Positions 19,843 to 29,574 are shown, numbered from the stretch's first letter. The stretch is DNA of 64,000 nucleotides from Stenotrophomonas maltophilia (GCF_900186865.1 NZ_LT906480.1:390001-454000), one strand, 5' to 3'. Numbers and translations: made by a program. The notes: generated from the sequence alone by a model not told the origin.

Positions 19843-20556
19843 ATGATGCGCCAGCACACGCGCGTGATCGGATGGCTGCTGGCGGTGCTGGCAATGGTTG
19901 GTTTCACCGCATTGGGGCTGTGGCAGCTGCAGCGCATGCATGCCAAGCAGGCAATGTTGGATGCACAAGGTCCAGCTGTGGCACAGGCGCTGCCACTGGC
20001 GCAGGCTCTGGTTGCACCTGGCGCCTTGCACGGCGTGGCCGACCACGGTCGCTTCCTGCCCGGCGTGGTGCTGCTGGACAACCAGACCCGGCACGGCCGC
20101 GCGGGCGTGAAGATCTATCGCCCGTTCCGCAGTGACGAGGGCAGCGTGCTGCTGGTCGATCTGGGCTGGCGCGCGCTGCCGCCCGATCGCAGGCTGCCGG
20201 ATGTGCCGGCACCGCCTTCGCCGGTGGCGGTGCGTGGCCTGCTGGCGCCGCCGCCGTCGGCGGGGCTGGCCCTGGGCCCGGCGTTCTCCGCTACCGATGA
20301 GGCCGGGCGTTGGCTTGCCAGCCGCTTGCCCGCCGAGGGCCTGGCGGCGGCGCTTGGCTTGCCGGGATTGCCTGATCGCGTCCTGCGACTGGACCCGGCG
20401 CTGCCCTTCGGCGACGAACGCGACCTGGACCTGCTGCCGAACACGCTGCCGCCGCAACGCCACCTGGGCTACGCCGTGCAGTGGTTCGGCCTGGCCCTGA
20501 CCGTGCTGGTGGTCGCGCTGGTACTGGAGTGGCGCAGGCGACGTGCTGCCCGGTAG
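19843..20556 (+). CDS. SURF1 family cytochrome oxidase assembly protein
   Basis: 237 aa with ATG 19843 (a second ATG follows at once). N- and C-terminal membrane helices flank a periplasmic domain. Typical SURF1 features are GLWQLQR after helix 1, LLVDLGWR in the middle and RHLGYAVQWFGLA before helix 2. It takes part in heme a insertion into subunit I. The TAG stop lies in the GTAG head of a REP element. Confidence 0.93.
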   Translation: MMRQHTRVIGWLLAVLAMVGFTALGLWQLQRMHAKQAMLDAQGPAVAQALPLAQALVAPGALHGVADHGRFLPGVVLLDNQTRHGRAGVKIYRPFRSDEGSVLLVDLGWRALPPDRRLPDVPAPPSPVAVRGLLAPPPSAGLALGPAFSATDEAGRWLASRLPAEGLAAALGLPGLPDRVLRLDPALPFGDERDLDLLPNTLPPQRHLGYAVQWFGLALTVLVVALVLEWRRRRAAR

Positions 20557-20615
20557 TGCCGGCCGCTGGCCGGCAACCCCCGCATTCCTGGATGCCGGCC
20601 GGCGGCCGGCGCTAC
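20553..20615. repeat. SMAG REP inverted pair overlapping the SURF1 stop
   Basis: GTAGTGCCGGCCGCTGGCC begins at 20553, with its TAG serving as the SURF1 stop codon. The inverted partner spans 20593-20615, ending CTAC. Confidence 0.9.
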
Positions 20616-20664
20616 CGCGGCGTCACACCCGCATCCCTCACCCAACCATGAGAAAATGCCCCGC

Positions 20665-21234
20665 ATGAACACTGCTACGTCCCCGCAGGCGCGCGGCTCC
20701 GGCCGCCGGACCCTGGTGCTGCTGTTTGCCGTGTTCTTCGGGGCGATGGCGCTGGCCGCCGTGCTGCGCTTCTCTGGCTGGCAGCCCGCCGGGCACCGCA
20801 ATGCCGGCCAGCTGCTGAAGCCGCCTGTGGACCTGCGCCAGCAGGCGCGGACCCTGGCCAACGGCCAGCCGTACCCGTGGAACCCCGAAGCCCGTACCTG
20901 GCGCCTGCTGGTGGCGCCTGCCGGTGCCTGCGACGTCCAGTGCGTCACTTTGTCGCAGGGACTGGGCAAGGTGTGGCAGCTGTTCGGCCATAACGCCGAT
21001 AATGTCGAAATCCTGTGGCTGGGAACGCCACCGGCGTCGATCGCCTCGCTGCCCGCGCTGCGGCCGCTGGCTCCGTCGCCAGCACTGCGCGCGGCCCTGC
21101 CCGGCGTCGACGATCCGGCTGGCCTGCCGGTCTACGTGATCGATCCGAACGGCTTCGTGATCATGCGTCATGCCCCGGGCACCGACCTCGGTGGCCTGCG
21201 CAAGGACATGGCCACGTTGCTGAAACTGAAGTGA
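20665..21234 (+). CDS. SCO/thioredoxin-like membrane-anchored protein
   Basis: 189 aa from ATG 20665 (an in-frame ATG at 20656 is also possible). One N-terminal membrane helix (about 15-36) precedes a periplasmic domain with Cys89-x3-Cys93 (CDVQC). A later YVIDPNGFVIMRH segment resembles the Cx3C plus distal His copper site of SCO proteins. It lies between SURF1 and ctaA, so a role in CuA metallation or thiol chemistry of CoxB is likely but inferred. No other SCO gene is present in this cluster. Confidence 0.72.
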   Translation: MNTATSPQARGSGRRTLVLLFAVFFGAMALAAVLRFSGWQPAGHRNAGQLLKPPVDLRQQARTLANGQPYPWNPEARTWRLLVAPAGACDVQCVTLSQGLGKVWQLFGHNADNVEILWLGTPPASIASLPALRPLAPSPALRAALPGVDDPAGLPVYVIDPNGFVIMRHAPGTDLGGLRKDMATLLKLK

Positions 21235-21244
21235 GTCCCGTTTG

Positions 21245-22408
21245 ATGAGCCTTTCCGCGCGTCCGGCGCTGCACCGCAATTTCCACCGCCTGGCGTGGTT
21301 CGCCATGATCATGACCGCGAGCACGATCATGTTCGGCGCCTTCGTGCGCCTGTCCGATGCCGGCCTGAGCTGCCCGGACTGGCCGACCTGCTATGGCCAG
21401 GCCACCTGGCCGCAGCACGTGGAAGAGACCATCGGCCACCCGGCGGCGGAGATCCGCCCGCTGGAGACCCACAAGGCCTGGCGTGAACAGGTGCACCGCT
21501 TCCTGGCCGGCGCACTGGGCATCGAGATCCTGACCCTGGCGCTGCTGGCCACGCGCAAGCGGCGATTCGGAAGCACGGCGGTGGTGACCGCCTGCGTGCT
21601 GGTGGCCGCCGGCATACCGCTGTACATGATGGGCTGGCATGGCACCGCCAGTACCTTGGCTCTGATCGGCGAGGCGATCCTGCTGATCGCCGCGCTGCGC
21701 TGGAGCAACATCGACCTGGCGCGCGCTGCACTGCTGACCCTGGCCGTGGTGATCTTCCAGGCCCTGCTGGGCATGTGGACGGTGACCCTGCTGCTCAAGC
21801 CCATCGTGGTGATGGGGCACCTGCTGGGCGGCATGCTGATGTTCGCGCTGCTGGTCTGGATGGCCTGGCGCGCCACGCACATGCCGATCACCCTGGCCGA
21901 AGCACCGAAGCTGAAGTGGGTGCTGCGCATCGGCGTGGCGGTGCTGGTCACCCAGATCGCATTGGGCGGCTGGGTCAGTGCCAACTACGCGGCGCTGGCC
22001 TGCGGCGGCGGCAGCGCCTCGCTGGACAACTTCCCGCGCTGTGCCAACCAGTGGTGGCCGCAGCACAACTTCGTCGAAGGCTTCACCCTGTGGCGCGGCA
22101 TCGGCGTGGATTACGAAGGCGGAGTGCTGGATGGCGCCTCGCGTATCGCCATCCAGATGGCGCACCGGCTGTTCGCGGTGGTGGTGGCCGTCTACCTGCT
22201 GTGGCTGGGCGTGCGCCTGTTCCGCTTGCCGAGCATGCGTGGCTGGGCCAGCGCGCTGATCGCGCTGCTGGTGCTGCAGGTCACCCTCGGCATCCTCAAC
22301 GTGAAGCTGGCGCTGCCGCTGGAAGTGGCGGTGGCCCACAACGGCGTGGCCGTTGCCCTGTTGTTCGTGCTGGTCAGCCTGCTGGCCCGCCTGCGCGCCC
22401 CGGACTGA
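21245..22408 (+). CDS. ctaA: Heme A synthase
   Basis: 387 aa with start ATG 21245. Eight membrane helices are predicted. The family segment [19 protein letters not shown] is present, as are heme-ligand His residues in [25 protein letters not shown] and VAHNG. It oxidises heme O to heme A for CtaD. The stop is 4 bp before ctaB. Confidence 0.96.
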   Translation: MSLSARPALHRNFHRLAWFAMIMTASTIMFGAFVRLSDAGLSCPDWPTCYGQATWPQHVEETIGHPAAEIRPLETHKAWREQVHRFLAGALGIEILTLALLATRKRRFGSTAVVTACVLVAAGIPLYMMGWHGTASTLALIGEAILLIAALRWSNIDLARAALLTLAVVIFQALLGMWTVTLLLKPIVVMGHLLGGMLMFALLVWMAWRATHMPITLAEAPKLKWVLRIGVAVLVTQIALGGWVSANYAALACGGGSASLDNFPRCANQWWPQHNFVEGFTLWRGIGVDYEGGVLDGASRIAIQMAHRLFAVVVAVYLLWLGVRLFRLPSMRGWASALIALLVLQVTLGILNVKLALPLEVAVAHNGVAVALLFVLVSLLARLRAPD

Positions 22409-22412
22409 TTCC

Positions 22413-23306
22413 ATGTTTTCCAATTACCGCCAGTACTGGGACCTGACCAAGCCCAAGGTCGTTGCCCTGATCGTCTTCACCGCCCTGGTCGGCATGGTCC
22501 TGGCCATTCCGGGCGTGCCGAGCTGGGAGCAGGTGCGCGCCGGCGTGCTCGGTTTCCTCGGCATCTGGCTGGCGGCCTCGGCCGCAGCCGCCATCAACCA
22601 GCTGCTGGACGCACACATCGATGCGCAGATGGCGCGCACCTCGTGGCGTCCGCTGGTGGTGGGCAAGGTCAAGCCATGGCAGGTGCTGGTGTTTGCCGGC
22701 GTGCTGATCGTGCTGTCGATGACCATCCTGGTGCTGTGGGTGAACCTGATCACCGCCGTGCTGACCTTCGCCTCGCTGATCGGCTACGCGGTGATCTACA
22801 CCGTGTACCTCAAGCGTGCGACCTCGCAGAACATCGTCATCGGTGGCCTGGCCGGCGCGATGCCGCCGATGCTGGGCTGGGCCGCAGTGACCGGCATGCA
22901 GGGCTCGTCGGACTGGGCGTACTCGTCGCTGCTGGTGCTGATCATCTTCATCTGGACCCCGCCGCACTTCTGGGCGCTGGCGATCTTCCGCCGCGAGGAT
23001 TACGCCAAGGCAGAGATCCCGATGCTGCCGGTGACCCACGGCGTGGTGCATACCCGCAAGCAGATCATGGTGTATTCGGTGGTGCTGGCGCTGGTCTGCC
23101 TGCTGCCGTACCTGGTGGGCATGAGCGGTGCGTTCTACCTGGGCGGCGCGATCGTGCTCAACGCGGTGTTCCTCTGGTATGCCTGGCGCATGCTCAACCC
23201 GCCGGACGAATTGTTCTCGATGAAGATGTTCTATTACTCCATCGTGTACCTGATGGCGCTGTTCGCCTTCCTGCTGGTGGACCACTGGATCCTGCCCTGG
23301 CTGTGA
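22413..23306 (+). CDS. ctaB: Protoheme IX farnesyltransferase (heme O synthase)
   Basis: 297 aa UbiA-fold prenyltransferase. The Asp-rich prenyl-diphosphate site reads [18 protein letters not shown] (about 65-85), and a second site [15 protein letters not shown] lies at about 190. It converts heme B to heme O, the step before CtaA, with which it is co-transcribed. It is the last gene of the cox run. Confidence 0.96.
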   Translation: MFSNYRQYWDLTKPKVVALIVFTALVGMVLAIPGVPSWEQVRAGVLGFLGIWLAASAAAAINQLLDAHIDAQMARTSWRPLVVGKVKPWQVLVFAGVLIVLSMTILVLWVNLITAVLTFASLIGYAVIYTVYLKRATSQNIVIGGLAGAMPPMLGWAAVTGMQGSSDWAYSSLLVLIIFIWTPPHFWALAIFRREDYAKAEIPMLPVTHGVVHTRKQIMVYSVVLALVCLLPYLVGMSGAFYLGGAIVLNAVFLWYAWRMLNPPDELFSMKMFYYSIVYLMALFAFLLVDHWILPWL

Positions 23307-23319
23307 GGGGCTGCCCTTT

Positions 23320-23389
23320 GTAGAGTCGAGCCACGCTCGACTCAGGCCCGGTCTGATGGCGGGAGCATCCACACACGGCGTGGATCTAC
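23320..23389. repeat. SMAG REPs of two subfamilies
   Basis: GTAGAGTCGAGCCACGCTCG from 23320, and an inverted copy of the GTAGATCCACG subfamily at 23366-23389 (ends CTAC). Confidence 0.82.
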
Positions 23390-23452
23390 TTGAACCGCGG
23401 TTGCTGCGTCGCCATTGCTGTTCCTGACCGCAAAGGAAAGGAAGGCGCAGGG

Positions 23453-24259
23453 ATGCATTCGATCGTCCGTTGGACCACCGCGCTGCTGCTGGCGCTGGGT
23501 GTAGCCCTCACCGCGCATGCCGATGACACCGCCGCGCAGATCCGCCAGCATGCCGGTGAGCACCGCCTGCTGGTACTGGGCGAATTCCACGGCACCCGCG
23601 AGACCCCGTTGCTGGTACGCCAGCTGGTGGACGACTACAGCCGCAACGGCCCGGTCCTGATGGCGCTGGAACTGCCACGCGCCGAGAACCCTGTGCTGCG
23701 CGAATATCTGGAATCCGATGGCGGGGCCAGGGCGCGCCGGCACCTGCACGGCCGCGCGTTCTGGACCGTGCGCGATGACCAGCATGATGGTCGCCGCAGC
23801 CGCGACATGCTGGCGATGATCGAAGGCCTGCGTGTGCTGAAGACGCAGGGGCGCGTGATCGAAGTGGTTGGCTATGACGTCAATGCCAGCAGTGACGGCA
23901 ACCAGGCGCGCGATGACTTCATGGCAGCCGAGTTGCGACGGCTCTATCGAGAGTTGCCAGACAATGCACGCATGCTGGTGCTGACTGGCAATGTCCACGC
24001 CATGCTGCGGCGGCCGGAAGGTATGCCACCGGAAATGCAGAGGCGGCCGATGGCCTCCCAGCTGCGGGACCTGGATATCTACAGCGTGCGGTTGGGTGCG
24101 CTGCGTGGCCAGGCGTGGGCGTGCGCGGACCGTTGCATGGCGCGGCCACTTCCAGAGCAGGTGGCCCCGCGGCCGCGGGGCGATACCCATGCGGAACGGG
24201 TGTACGACCTGTGGGTGTGGATGCCGGAGCTGAGCGTCGGCACGCTCGTGGATCCGTAG
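23453..24259 (+). CDS. ChaN-like (Tiki superfamily) periplasmic protein
   Basis: 268 aa with start ATG 23453 behind AAAGGAAAGGAAGG. The signal peptide ends at TAHA. The motif LGEFHGTRE (Glu44, His46) and a later LTGNVHAM are the paired acidic/His signatures of the ChaN/TraB/Tiki fold, which binds heme or metal. Two Cys (ACADRC) near the C-terminus could form a disulphide. It may bind heme or act as a metalloprotease; the sequence does not decide between these. Confidence 0.7.
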   Translation: MHSIVRWTTALLLALGVALTAHADDTAAQIRQHAGEHRLLVLGEFHGTRETPLLVRQLVDDYSRNGPVLMALELPRAENPVLREYLESDGGARARRHLHGRAFWTVRDDQHDGRRSRDMLAMIEGLRVLKTQGRVIEVVGYDVNASSDGNQARDDFMAAELRRLYRELPDNARMLVLTGNVHAMLRRPEGMPPEMQRRPMASQLRDLDIYSVRLGALRGQAWACADRCMARPLPEQVAPRPRGDTHAERVYDLWVWMPELSVGTLVDP

Positions 24260-24271
24260 CGTCAGGCAACC

Positions 24272-24347
24272 CATCCACGCATGGCGTGGATCTACTGGTG
24301 GTTCACGCCATCCGTGGTTTGGAGTAGATCCACGCCATGCGTGGATG
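24272..24347. repeat. SMAG REP group (GTAGATCCACG subfamily)
   Basis: Inverted copy at 24272-24295 and direct copy at 24324-24347, facing each other across 28 bp that contain a decayed third palindrome (CACGCCATCCGTGG). Confidence 0.82.
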
Positions 24348-24375
24348 GTCTACCCGGAACAACCCGCGTGCCCTG

Positions 24376-25347
24376 TCAGGGCTTGCGCCGCGCATACCGC
24401 TGCGCGATCACACCGCAGACGATCAGCTGGATCTGGTGGTAGATCATCACCGGCAGCACGATCGCGCCGAGGCTGCCGCCGGCGAACAGCACCTTGGCGA
24501 TCGGCACGCCGGTGGCCAGGCTCTTCTTCGAGCCGCAGAACACGATGGCGATCTCGTCCTCGCGGTTGAAGCGCAGCCGGCGGGCGATGAAGGTGATCAG
24601 CGGCATGGCGATGCCGAGCAGCACTGCAGCCACCACGGCCACGGCCAGCAACGAGAGCAGCGGTGTCTTGCTCCACAACCCTTCGGTCACCGCTTCGCCG
24701 AACGCCGAATACACCACCAGCAGGATCGTGCCCTGGTCGGTGTAGCGCAGCAGCGCGCGCTGCTTCTCCACCCAGCCGGCAATCCACGGCCGCAGCAGGT
24801 GGCCGGCCACGAACGGCACCAGCAGCTGCAGCATGATGCCGCCGATCGCGTGCAGTGGGTCATGCACGCCGCCGGAGGTGCCGGCCAGCGCGGTCAGCAG
24901 CAGTGGGGTCAGGAACACGCCGAGGATGCTCGACAGCGAGGCGCTGCACACCGCTGCCGGCACGTTGCCGCGGGCCATCGAGGTGAACGCGATGGACGAC
25001 TGCACGGTGGACGGCAGGGTGCACAGGAACAGCACGCCCAGGTACAGCTCCGGAGTCAGCAGCCAGCCCGACAGTGGCTTGAACATCAGCCCCAGCAGCG
25101 GGAACAGGAGGAAGGTGCAGGCCAGGATGGTCAGGTGCAGCCGCCAGTGCAGCATGCCGCCGATGATCGACTCGCGCGGCAGGCGCGCGCCATGCAGGAA
25201 GAACAGCGCGGCGATGGCGACGGTGGTGACATCGTCGAGCACGATGGCAGCGGCGCCCTTCATCGGCAGCAGCGAGGCCAGGCCGACGGTGCACAGCAGG
25301 GCGAGGGTGAAGTTGTCCGGTCGCAGGCGCGACCACCAGCGGGTCAT
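24376..25347 (-). CDS. SBF-like bile acid:sodium symporter family protein
   Basis: 323 aa with about nine to ten membrane helices. LPSTVQSSIAFTSMARGN and FCGSKKSLATGVPIAKVLF are typical of the SBF-like (YfeH/SLC10A7-type) branch. The true substrate is unknown and may be an organic anion rather than a bile acid. The next upstream gene on this strand starts 31 bp away and ends in the same direction, so the two may share a transcript. Confidence 0.88.
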   Translation of the reverse strand: MTRWWSRLRPDNFTLALLCTVGLASLLPMKGAAAIVLDDVTTVAIAALFFLHGARLPRESIIGGMLHWRLHLTILACTFLLFPLLGLMFKPLSGWLLTPELYLGVLFLCTLPSTVQSSIAFTSMARGNVPAAVCSASLSSILGVFLTPLLLTALAGTSGGVHDPLHAIGGIMLQLLVPFVAGHLLRPWIAGWVEKQRALLRYTDQGTILLVVYSAFGEAVTEGLWSKTPLLSLLAVAVVAAVLLGIAMPLITFIARRLRFNREDEIAIVFCGSKKSLATGVPIAKVLFAGGSLGAIVLPVMIYHQIQLIVCGVIAQRYARRKP

Positions 25348-25378
25348 GGTGGGCAGAGTCCTTGGTGCGGAGGGTGGT

Positions 25379-25879
25379 TCAGGGCGAGGTGACCGGTGTG
25401 GCCAAGCGCTGGCGGGTGGCGGCTTCCAGCGACTTCAGGCCGGCGCGCTGGCCGAGCTGAAGCGCCTGCTCCGGGCTGGCATGTTCATAGCGGGCATTGA
25501 CCAGGCCGAGCACGGCACCGGCGCGGTTGCCGGAGGCGCAGTGCAGCAGCACCGGCCCCTGGCTCTGCTGCAGGGCCTGGTGCACGGCGCGCACATTGGC
25601 CGCATCCAGGCCCTCGGCGCCGGCCACCGGAATGCGCACATAGCGCAGGCCCAGCGATTCGGCCGCGTGGATTTCATCGAAACCCCGGTCCTCGCCAGGC
25701 TGGCGCAGGTCGATCACCGTGCGTACGCCCCGTGCGGCCAGGGCCTGCAGCTGTGCGGCGCTGGGCTGGCCACCGGCATACAGGCCGGGACGGACTTCGT
25801 TGAGAGGCACGTCTTCGGCCAGGGCCGTCAGTGGCAGGCAGAGCGACAACAACAGCAGGCAGGTCAGGCGCAGCAGCAT
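25379..25879 (-). CDS. Exported protein-tyrosine-phosphatase-like protein (DUF442 type)
   Basis: 166 aa with a signal peptide ending at LTALA. The fold markers of the small DSP/DUF442 group are present: YAGGQPS near residue 35, VIDLRQPGE at 55, and a P-loop HCASGNRAG with Cys114 and Arg119. The loop is Cys-x4-Arg, one residue shorter than the classical Cys-x5-Arg, as in other DUF442/BLH-type members. It should act in the periplasm. Substrate unknown. Confidence 0.78.
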   Translation of the reverse strand: MLLRLTCLLLLSLCLPLTALAEDVPLNEVRPGLYAGGQPSAAQLQALAARGVRTVIDLRQPGEDRGFDEIHAAESLGLRYVRIPVAGAEGLDAANVRAVHQALQQSQGPVLLHCASGNRAGAVLGLVNARYEHASPEQALQLGQRAGLKSLEAATRQRLATPVTSP

Positions 25880-25906
25880 GGTCCTCTCCGTGAAAACGTC
25901 CTGCCG

Positions 25907-27646
25907 CTACAAGCGCAGTCCGGCGCGGGCCTTCAACAGCTCGCGCAGTTCGTATTTGTCAGTATCGTCCAGACCCTGCTGGCGCTGCTTTGCCAACAAC
26001 TCATCCAGACGTTGCACCAGCAGCTGTTTCTCCAGCTGGGCCACCGCGTCGTGCAGTTCCTGGGTCCAGCTGGCTTCGGTGCCGGGCAGCGTCTGTGCGG
26101 CCAATGTATGCAGCGAGGCCTGTTCCTCGCGGCCGTCGAAGTGTTCCAGCAGGGCGCCGGTGCTGATGTCCGGGCGCTGTTCGACCAGCCCCAGCAGCTC
26201 CAGAAGCAGTTCCACACCGGGCAGGCGCAGGCCCTGGAAGTGATGCTTGCCGCCCAAGGTCAGCGCCAGCGAGGGTTGCTGCAGCAGCACGGCGATCGCG
26301 CCGCGCACCAGGCTGCGCCTGGCCACCGGCTGGATCGTGCGCGAAGGCTGGCGTTGCGGCATCGGCGTGCGTGCAGCCTGGGCGTTGCCGCCGAGCCCGG
26401 TCAGCTGCGCCAGCTGCTGCTTCATCAGGTCGCCGAAGGCACCGTCGGGAATCTGCGCCAGCATCGGCTTTGCGCGTTCGGCCAGGCGCGCCTTGCCGTC
26501 CAGCGTGCCCAGGTTGATCTCGCGGGTCAGTTCATCGAAGAAGAACTGCGACAGCGGCGTGGCCTGCTTCAGGCGCTCGTTGAAGGCCTCGGCGCCTTCC
26601 TTGCGCACGATGGTGTCCGGGTCTTCGCCATCGGGCAGGAACAGGAAGAAGGCCTGGCGGCCATCCTTCATGCGCGGCAGCACCGACTCCAGCGCCTTCC
26701 AGCCGGCGCGGCGGCCGGCGGCGTCGCCGTCGAAGCAGAAGAACACGTCCGGCGCGTTGCGGAACAGCAGCTCGGCATGGTCCGGCGTGGTTGCGGTACC
26801 CAGTGTTGCCACCGCCTGGGTGACACCGAACTGGAACAGCGAGACCACGTCCATGTAGCCCTCGACCACGATCAGCCGCTCGATCTTCTGGTTGGCCTGG
26901 CGCACCTGCCACAGGCCGTACAGTTCGCGGCCCTTGTGGAACAGCGCGGTTTCGGGCGAGTTGAGGTACTTGGGGCCGTCGTCCTTCTCGAACACGCGGC
27001 CACCGAAGGCGATCACCCGGCCACGGCGGTCGAAGATCGGGAACATCACCCGGTCGCGGAACTTGTCGTAGACATGGCCGCGATCGTTCTTGGAGAACAG
27101 GCCGGCGCGGTCGAGCAGCTTCATGCGCCGCTCGTCCTTGCCCAGTGCATCGCGCAGGCCGCTGTACCCGTCCGGGGCGTAGCCGATCTGGAAGCGCGCG
27201 CGGTTCTCTTCGTCCACGCCACGGCCATCAAGGTAACTGCGTGCCTTGTCGCTGCCTTCCAGGTTCTTCTGGAAGAACCGGGCGGCGGCATCCAGTGCCG
27301 AATACAGCTCGCGGCTGTCGTCCTGCTGCTGGGGGCTGCGCGGGTTCTCGTTGCGCGGTACTTCCATGCCCGCGCGCTTGGCCAGCTCATCCACCGCGTC
27401 GAGGAACTCGAGGCGGTCGTAGTTCATCAGGAAGCTGATCGCGGTGCCGTGCGCGCCGCAGCCGAAGCAGTGATAGAACTGCTTGGTGGGCGAGACCGTG
27501 AACGACGCGGAGCGCTCGTCATGGAACGGGCAGCGCGCGGCGTACTCCTTGCCCTGGCGCTTCAACGGCACGCGGCTGCCCACCACCTCGACGATGTCGG
27601 TGCGGGCGAGCAGGTCGTCGATGAAAGCGTCGGGGATACGGGCCAT
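25907..27646 (-). CDS. dnaG: DNA primase
   Basis: 579 aa with start ATG 27646 (MARIPDAFID). The N-terminal CHC2 zinc finger is Cys39-x2-His42-x17-Cys60-x2-Cys63. The TOPRIM catalytic core has VVEGYMD and FDGDAAGR. The C-terminal region of about 140 residues is the DnaB helicase-binding domain. It makes RNA primers at the replication fork. It lies downstream of rpsU and yqeY on the same strand as in the macromolecular-synthesis operon, though the YihY gene and a hairpin intervene. Confidence 0.97.
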   Translation of the reverse strand: MARIPDAFIDDLLARTDIVEVVGSRVPLKRQGKEYAARCPFHDERSASFTVSPTKQFYHCFGCGAHGTAISFLMNYDRLEFLDAVDELAKRAGMEVPRNENPRSPQQQDDSRELYSALDAAARFFQKNLEGSDKARSYLDGRGVDEENRARFQIGYAPDGYSGLRDALGKDERRMKLLDRAGLFSKNDRGHVYDKFRDRVMFPIFDRRGRVIAFGGRVFEKDDGPKYLNSPETALFHKGRELYGLWQVRQANQKIERLIVVEGYMDVVSLFQFGVTQAVATLGTATTPDHAELLFRNAPDVFFCFDGDAAGRRAGWKALESVLPRMKDGRQAFFLFLPDGEDPDTIVRKEGAEAFNERLKQATPLSQFFFDELTREINLGTLDGKARLAERAKPMLAQIPDGAFGDLMKQQLAQLTGLGGNAQAARTPMPQRQPSRTIQPVARRSLVRGAIAVLLQQPSLALTLGGKHHFQGLRLPGVELLLELLGLVEQRPDISTGALLEHFDGREEQASLHTLAAQTLPGTEASWTQELHDAVAQLEKQLLVQRLDELLAKQRQQGLDDTDKYELRELLKARAGLRL

Positions 27647-27706
27647 GGGCAACAGGGCAGGGCGCGGTGCAGGACCACGCGACGGAACCGGGGCGGTTGG
27701 CCTAGT

Positions 27707-28627
27707 TTACCCCCTGTCGGGCACCTGGCTGGCGGTTGCCGGATCAATGCCGGCTGCGGCCAGGTGATGACGCGCGCGCAGGCGCTCATCGATCACCGCC
27801 GTCATCAGGGCGCCAACGAAGAACACGACGGTGGCGTAGTAGATCCAGACCAGCGAGATCACCAGCGCGCCCATCGAGCCGTAGGCACTGCCGGGGGCCA
27901 CGGTGGCGATGTAGACGCCGATGCCGTACCGGCCCAGTGCGAACAGTGCCGAGGTGATGACGCCGCCGATGAAGGCCTGGCGCCACGCCACGCGACGGTC
28001 GGGCAGGTAGTGGTACATGAAGGCGAAGCCGACTGCGTACAGCAGCAGGCTCGTGACGTACCCCAGCGCGGGCAGGATCGAGGGCAGTTGCGCGAAGGCC
28101 ACCTGCAGCACCGTGGTGGCGGTCATCGACAGGATCAGCAGGAAGCCCAGCGCCAGCACCACGCCGAAAGAAAACACGCGCTTGCGCAGCCAGGCCTTGA
28201 GCCCTTCCAGGCGCTCGCCGCTGGTGCGGAAGATCAGGTTCAGTGCGTTCTGCAGCTGGGCGAACACGGCGGTGGCGCCGACGAACAGCAGCAGCGTGCT
28301 CCACACACCCGCCAGCGAGCCGACATCCGGCTGGTTGTCGGCGTTCTGCAGAACGGTTTCGGCCACGGTAGCCGCGCTGCTGCCGGCCACCGAGCTGATC
28401 TGGTCGATCAGTGCCTGCTGGGCCGGTGGGTACAGCGAGGCGGTCAGCCACAGCAGCAGCACCAGCAACGGTGCCATCGACAGCAGGGCGTAGAAGGAGA
28501 CGGAAGCTGCCTGGGTCAGCACGTCGACGTCGATGAAGCGCTTGGCCACCGCCATCGGGAAGCTGTCCTGCAGGCGCTTGATGTACTTGCGCAGTGACAC
28601 GGGAACGTTGGGCTCGGGTTCAACCAT
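27707..28627 (-). CDS. YihY/BrkB-family inner-membrane protein
   Basis: 306 aa with about six membrane helices. The conserved family segments QAASVSFYALLSMAPLL and ALGRYGIGVYI are present, with YGSMGALVISLVWIYY near the end. Formerly annotated as ribonuclease BN; no nuclease motif is visible, so that name should not be used. Function unknown. Its 3' end is 60 bp before dnaG. Confidence 0.9.
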   Translation of the reverse strand: MVEPEPNVPVSLRKYIKRLQDSFPMAVAKRFIDVDVLTQAASVSFYALLSMAPLLVLLLWLTASLYPPAQQALIDQISSVAGSSAATVAETVLQNADNQPDVGSLAGVWSTLLLFVGATAVFAQLQNALNLIFRTSGERLEGLKAWLRKRVFSFGVVLALGFLLILSMTATTVLQVAFAQLPSILPALGYVTSLLLYAVGFAFMYHYLPDRRVAWRQAFIGGVITSALFALGRYGIGVYIATVAPGSAYGSMGALVISLVWIYYATVVFFVGALMTAVIDERLRARHHLAAAGIDPATASQVPDRG

Positions 28628-28681
28628 GTGTGCGGTTGTAGCAGGCGACCGACGAAGGTGCGGTGAAGCGGGTGCATCAAT

Positions 28682-28720
28682 GGGGTCAGAGCCCTTCCGT
28701 GTCGCGGAAGGGATCCGACC
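28682..28720. repeat. GGGGTCAGAGCCC palindromic repeat
   Basis: GGGGTCAGAGCCCTTCC facing GGAAGGGATCCGACC. It is the same family as the two copies at 56121-56214 but unrelated to the GTAG REPs. Confidence 0.8.
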
Positions 28721-28732
28721 GCAAGTGCTGGA

Positions 28733-29176
28733 TTACGCCAGCAGCTGCTTGACCAGCTTGGAGACCAGGCCCATGTCGGCCTGGCCGGCGAGCTTGGGCT
28801 TCAGTGCGCCCATCAGCTTGCCCATGTCGGCCGGGCCGGAGGCGCCGGTTTCGGCGATGGCGGCCTGGATGGCGGCCACGATCTCGGCTTCGCCCATCTT
28901 GGCCGGCAGGTAGGCTTCGATGACCACGATCTCGGCGCGCTCGATCTCGGCCAGGTCTTCGCGGTTGGCGGCTTCGTACTGGCTGACCGAGTCCTTGCGC
29001 TGCTTGACCATCTTGTCGAGCACGGCGATCACGGCGGTGTCGTCCAGTTCGATGCGCTCGTCCACTTCGCGCTGCTTGATGGCGGCATTGATCAGGCGGA
29101 TCACGCCCAGCTTGTGCTTCTCGCCCGCCTTCATGGCGGCCTTCATGTCTTCGGTGAGCTGCTGCTTCATGCTCAT
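28733..29176 (-). CDS. yqeY: YqeY / GatB-YqeY domain protein
   Basis: 147 aa with start ATG 29176, preceded by GAGG; an in-frame ATG lies two codons later. The full YqeY fold is helical: an N-terminal half (MKQQLTEDMKAAMKAGEK) and a C-terminal half with ADMGKLMGALKP, the signature shared with the tail of GatB. It may act on tRNA-bound amino acids, but no activity is proven for the family. It sits between rpsU and dnaG as in many gammaproteobacteria. Confidence 0.93.
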   Translation of the reverse strand: MSMKQQLTEDMKAAMKAGEKHKLGVIRLINAAIKQREVDERIELDDTAVIAVLDKMVKQRKDSVSQYEAANREDLAEIERAEIVVIEAYLPAKMGEAEIVAAIQAAIAETGASGPADMGKLMGALKPKLAGQADMGLVSKLVKQLLA

Positions 29177-29231
29177 GAGGAACCTCGTGGTGGTAGGTGG
29201 GGCGGGGGCGGATGCCCGAACCCGGAAACGC

Positions 29232-29263
29232 AAAAAGCCGGCGACGCTCGCGCGTGCCGGCTT
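29232..29263 (-). terminator. Terminator/attenuator between rpsU and yqeY
   Basis: On the minus strand AAGCCGGC...GCCGGCTT with an inner ACGC/GCGT stem, followed by five T. It matches in place the partial terminator of the rpsU-dnaG operon, which lowers primase relative to S21. Confidence 0.82.
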
Positions 29264-29310
29264 CGGCTCCATCGCGACAGGCAGGCCCGCCGCAATGAAG
29301 ATGCGTCCGA

Positions 29311-29526
29311 TCAGTACAGGCGCTGACGCTTGGTGACGTCGCGCGACGAGCGGCGCAGCTGACGCTTCACAGCAGCGGCGGCCTTGCGCTTGCGCTCCTG
29401 GGTCGGCTTTTCGTAGAACTCGCGCTTGCGGGTTTCGGCCAGCACACCGGCCTTTTCGCAAGTGCGCTTGAAGCGGCGAAGAGCAAACTCGAAGGGCTCG
29501 TTCTCGCGGACTTTGACGCTGGGCAT
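29311..29526 (-). CDS. rpsU: 30S ribosomal protein S21
   Basis: 71 aa with [20 protein letters not shown] and a basic C-terminus ending [10 protein letters not shown]. Start ATG 29526 has GGAGA 5 bp upstream. S21 acts in translation initiation. It is the first gene of the operon toward yqeY and dnaG. Confidence 0.98.
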
Positions 29527-29574
29527 GGAATCTCCGGGACACAGTAGAACCGGGTCACGCCCGGCGAGCCGCAC

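Noticed and set aside
24833..28597. 1254-codon plus-strand open frame across the phosphatase, dnaG and YihY genes
   Set aside because: It runs antisense through three recognised genes and their gaps, with no domain or start signal of its own.
27707..28627. Ribonuclease BN
   Set aside because: An old annotation for YihY-family membrane proteins. No nuclease residues are visible.
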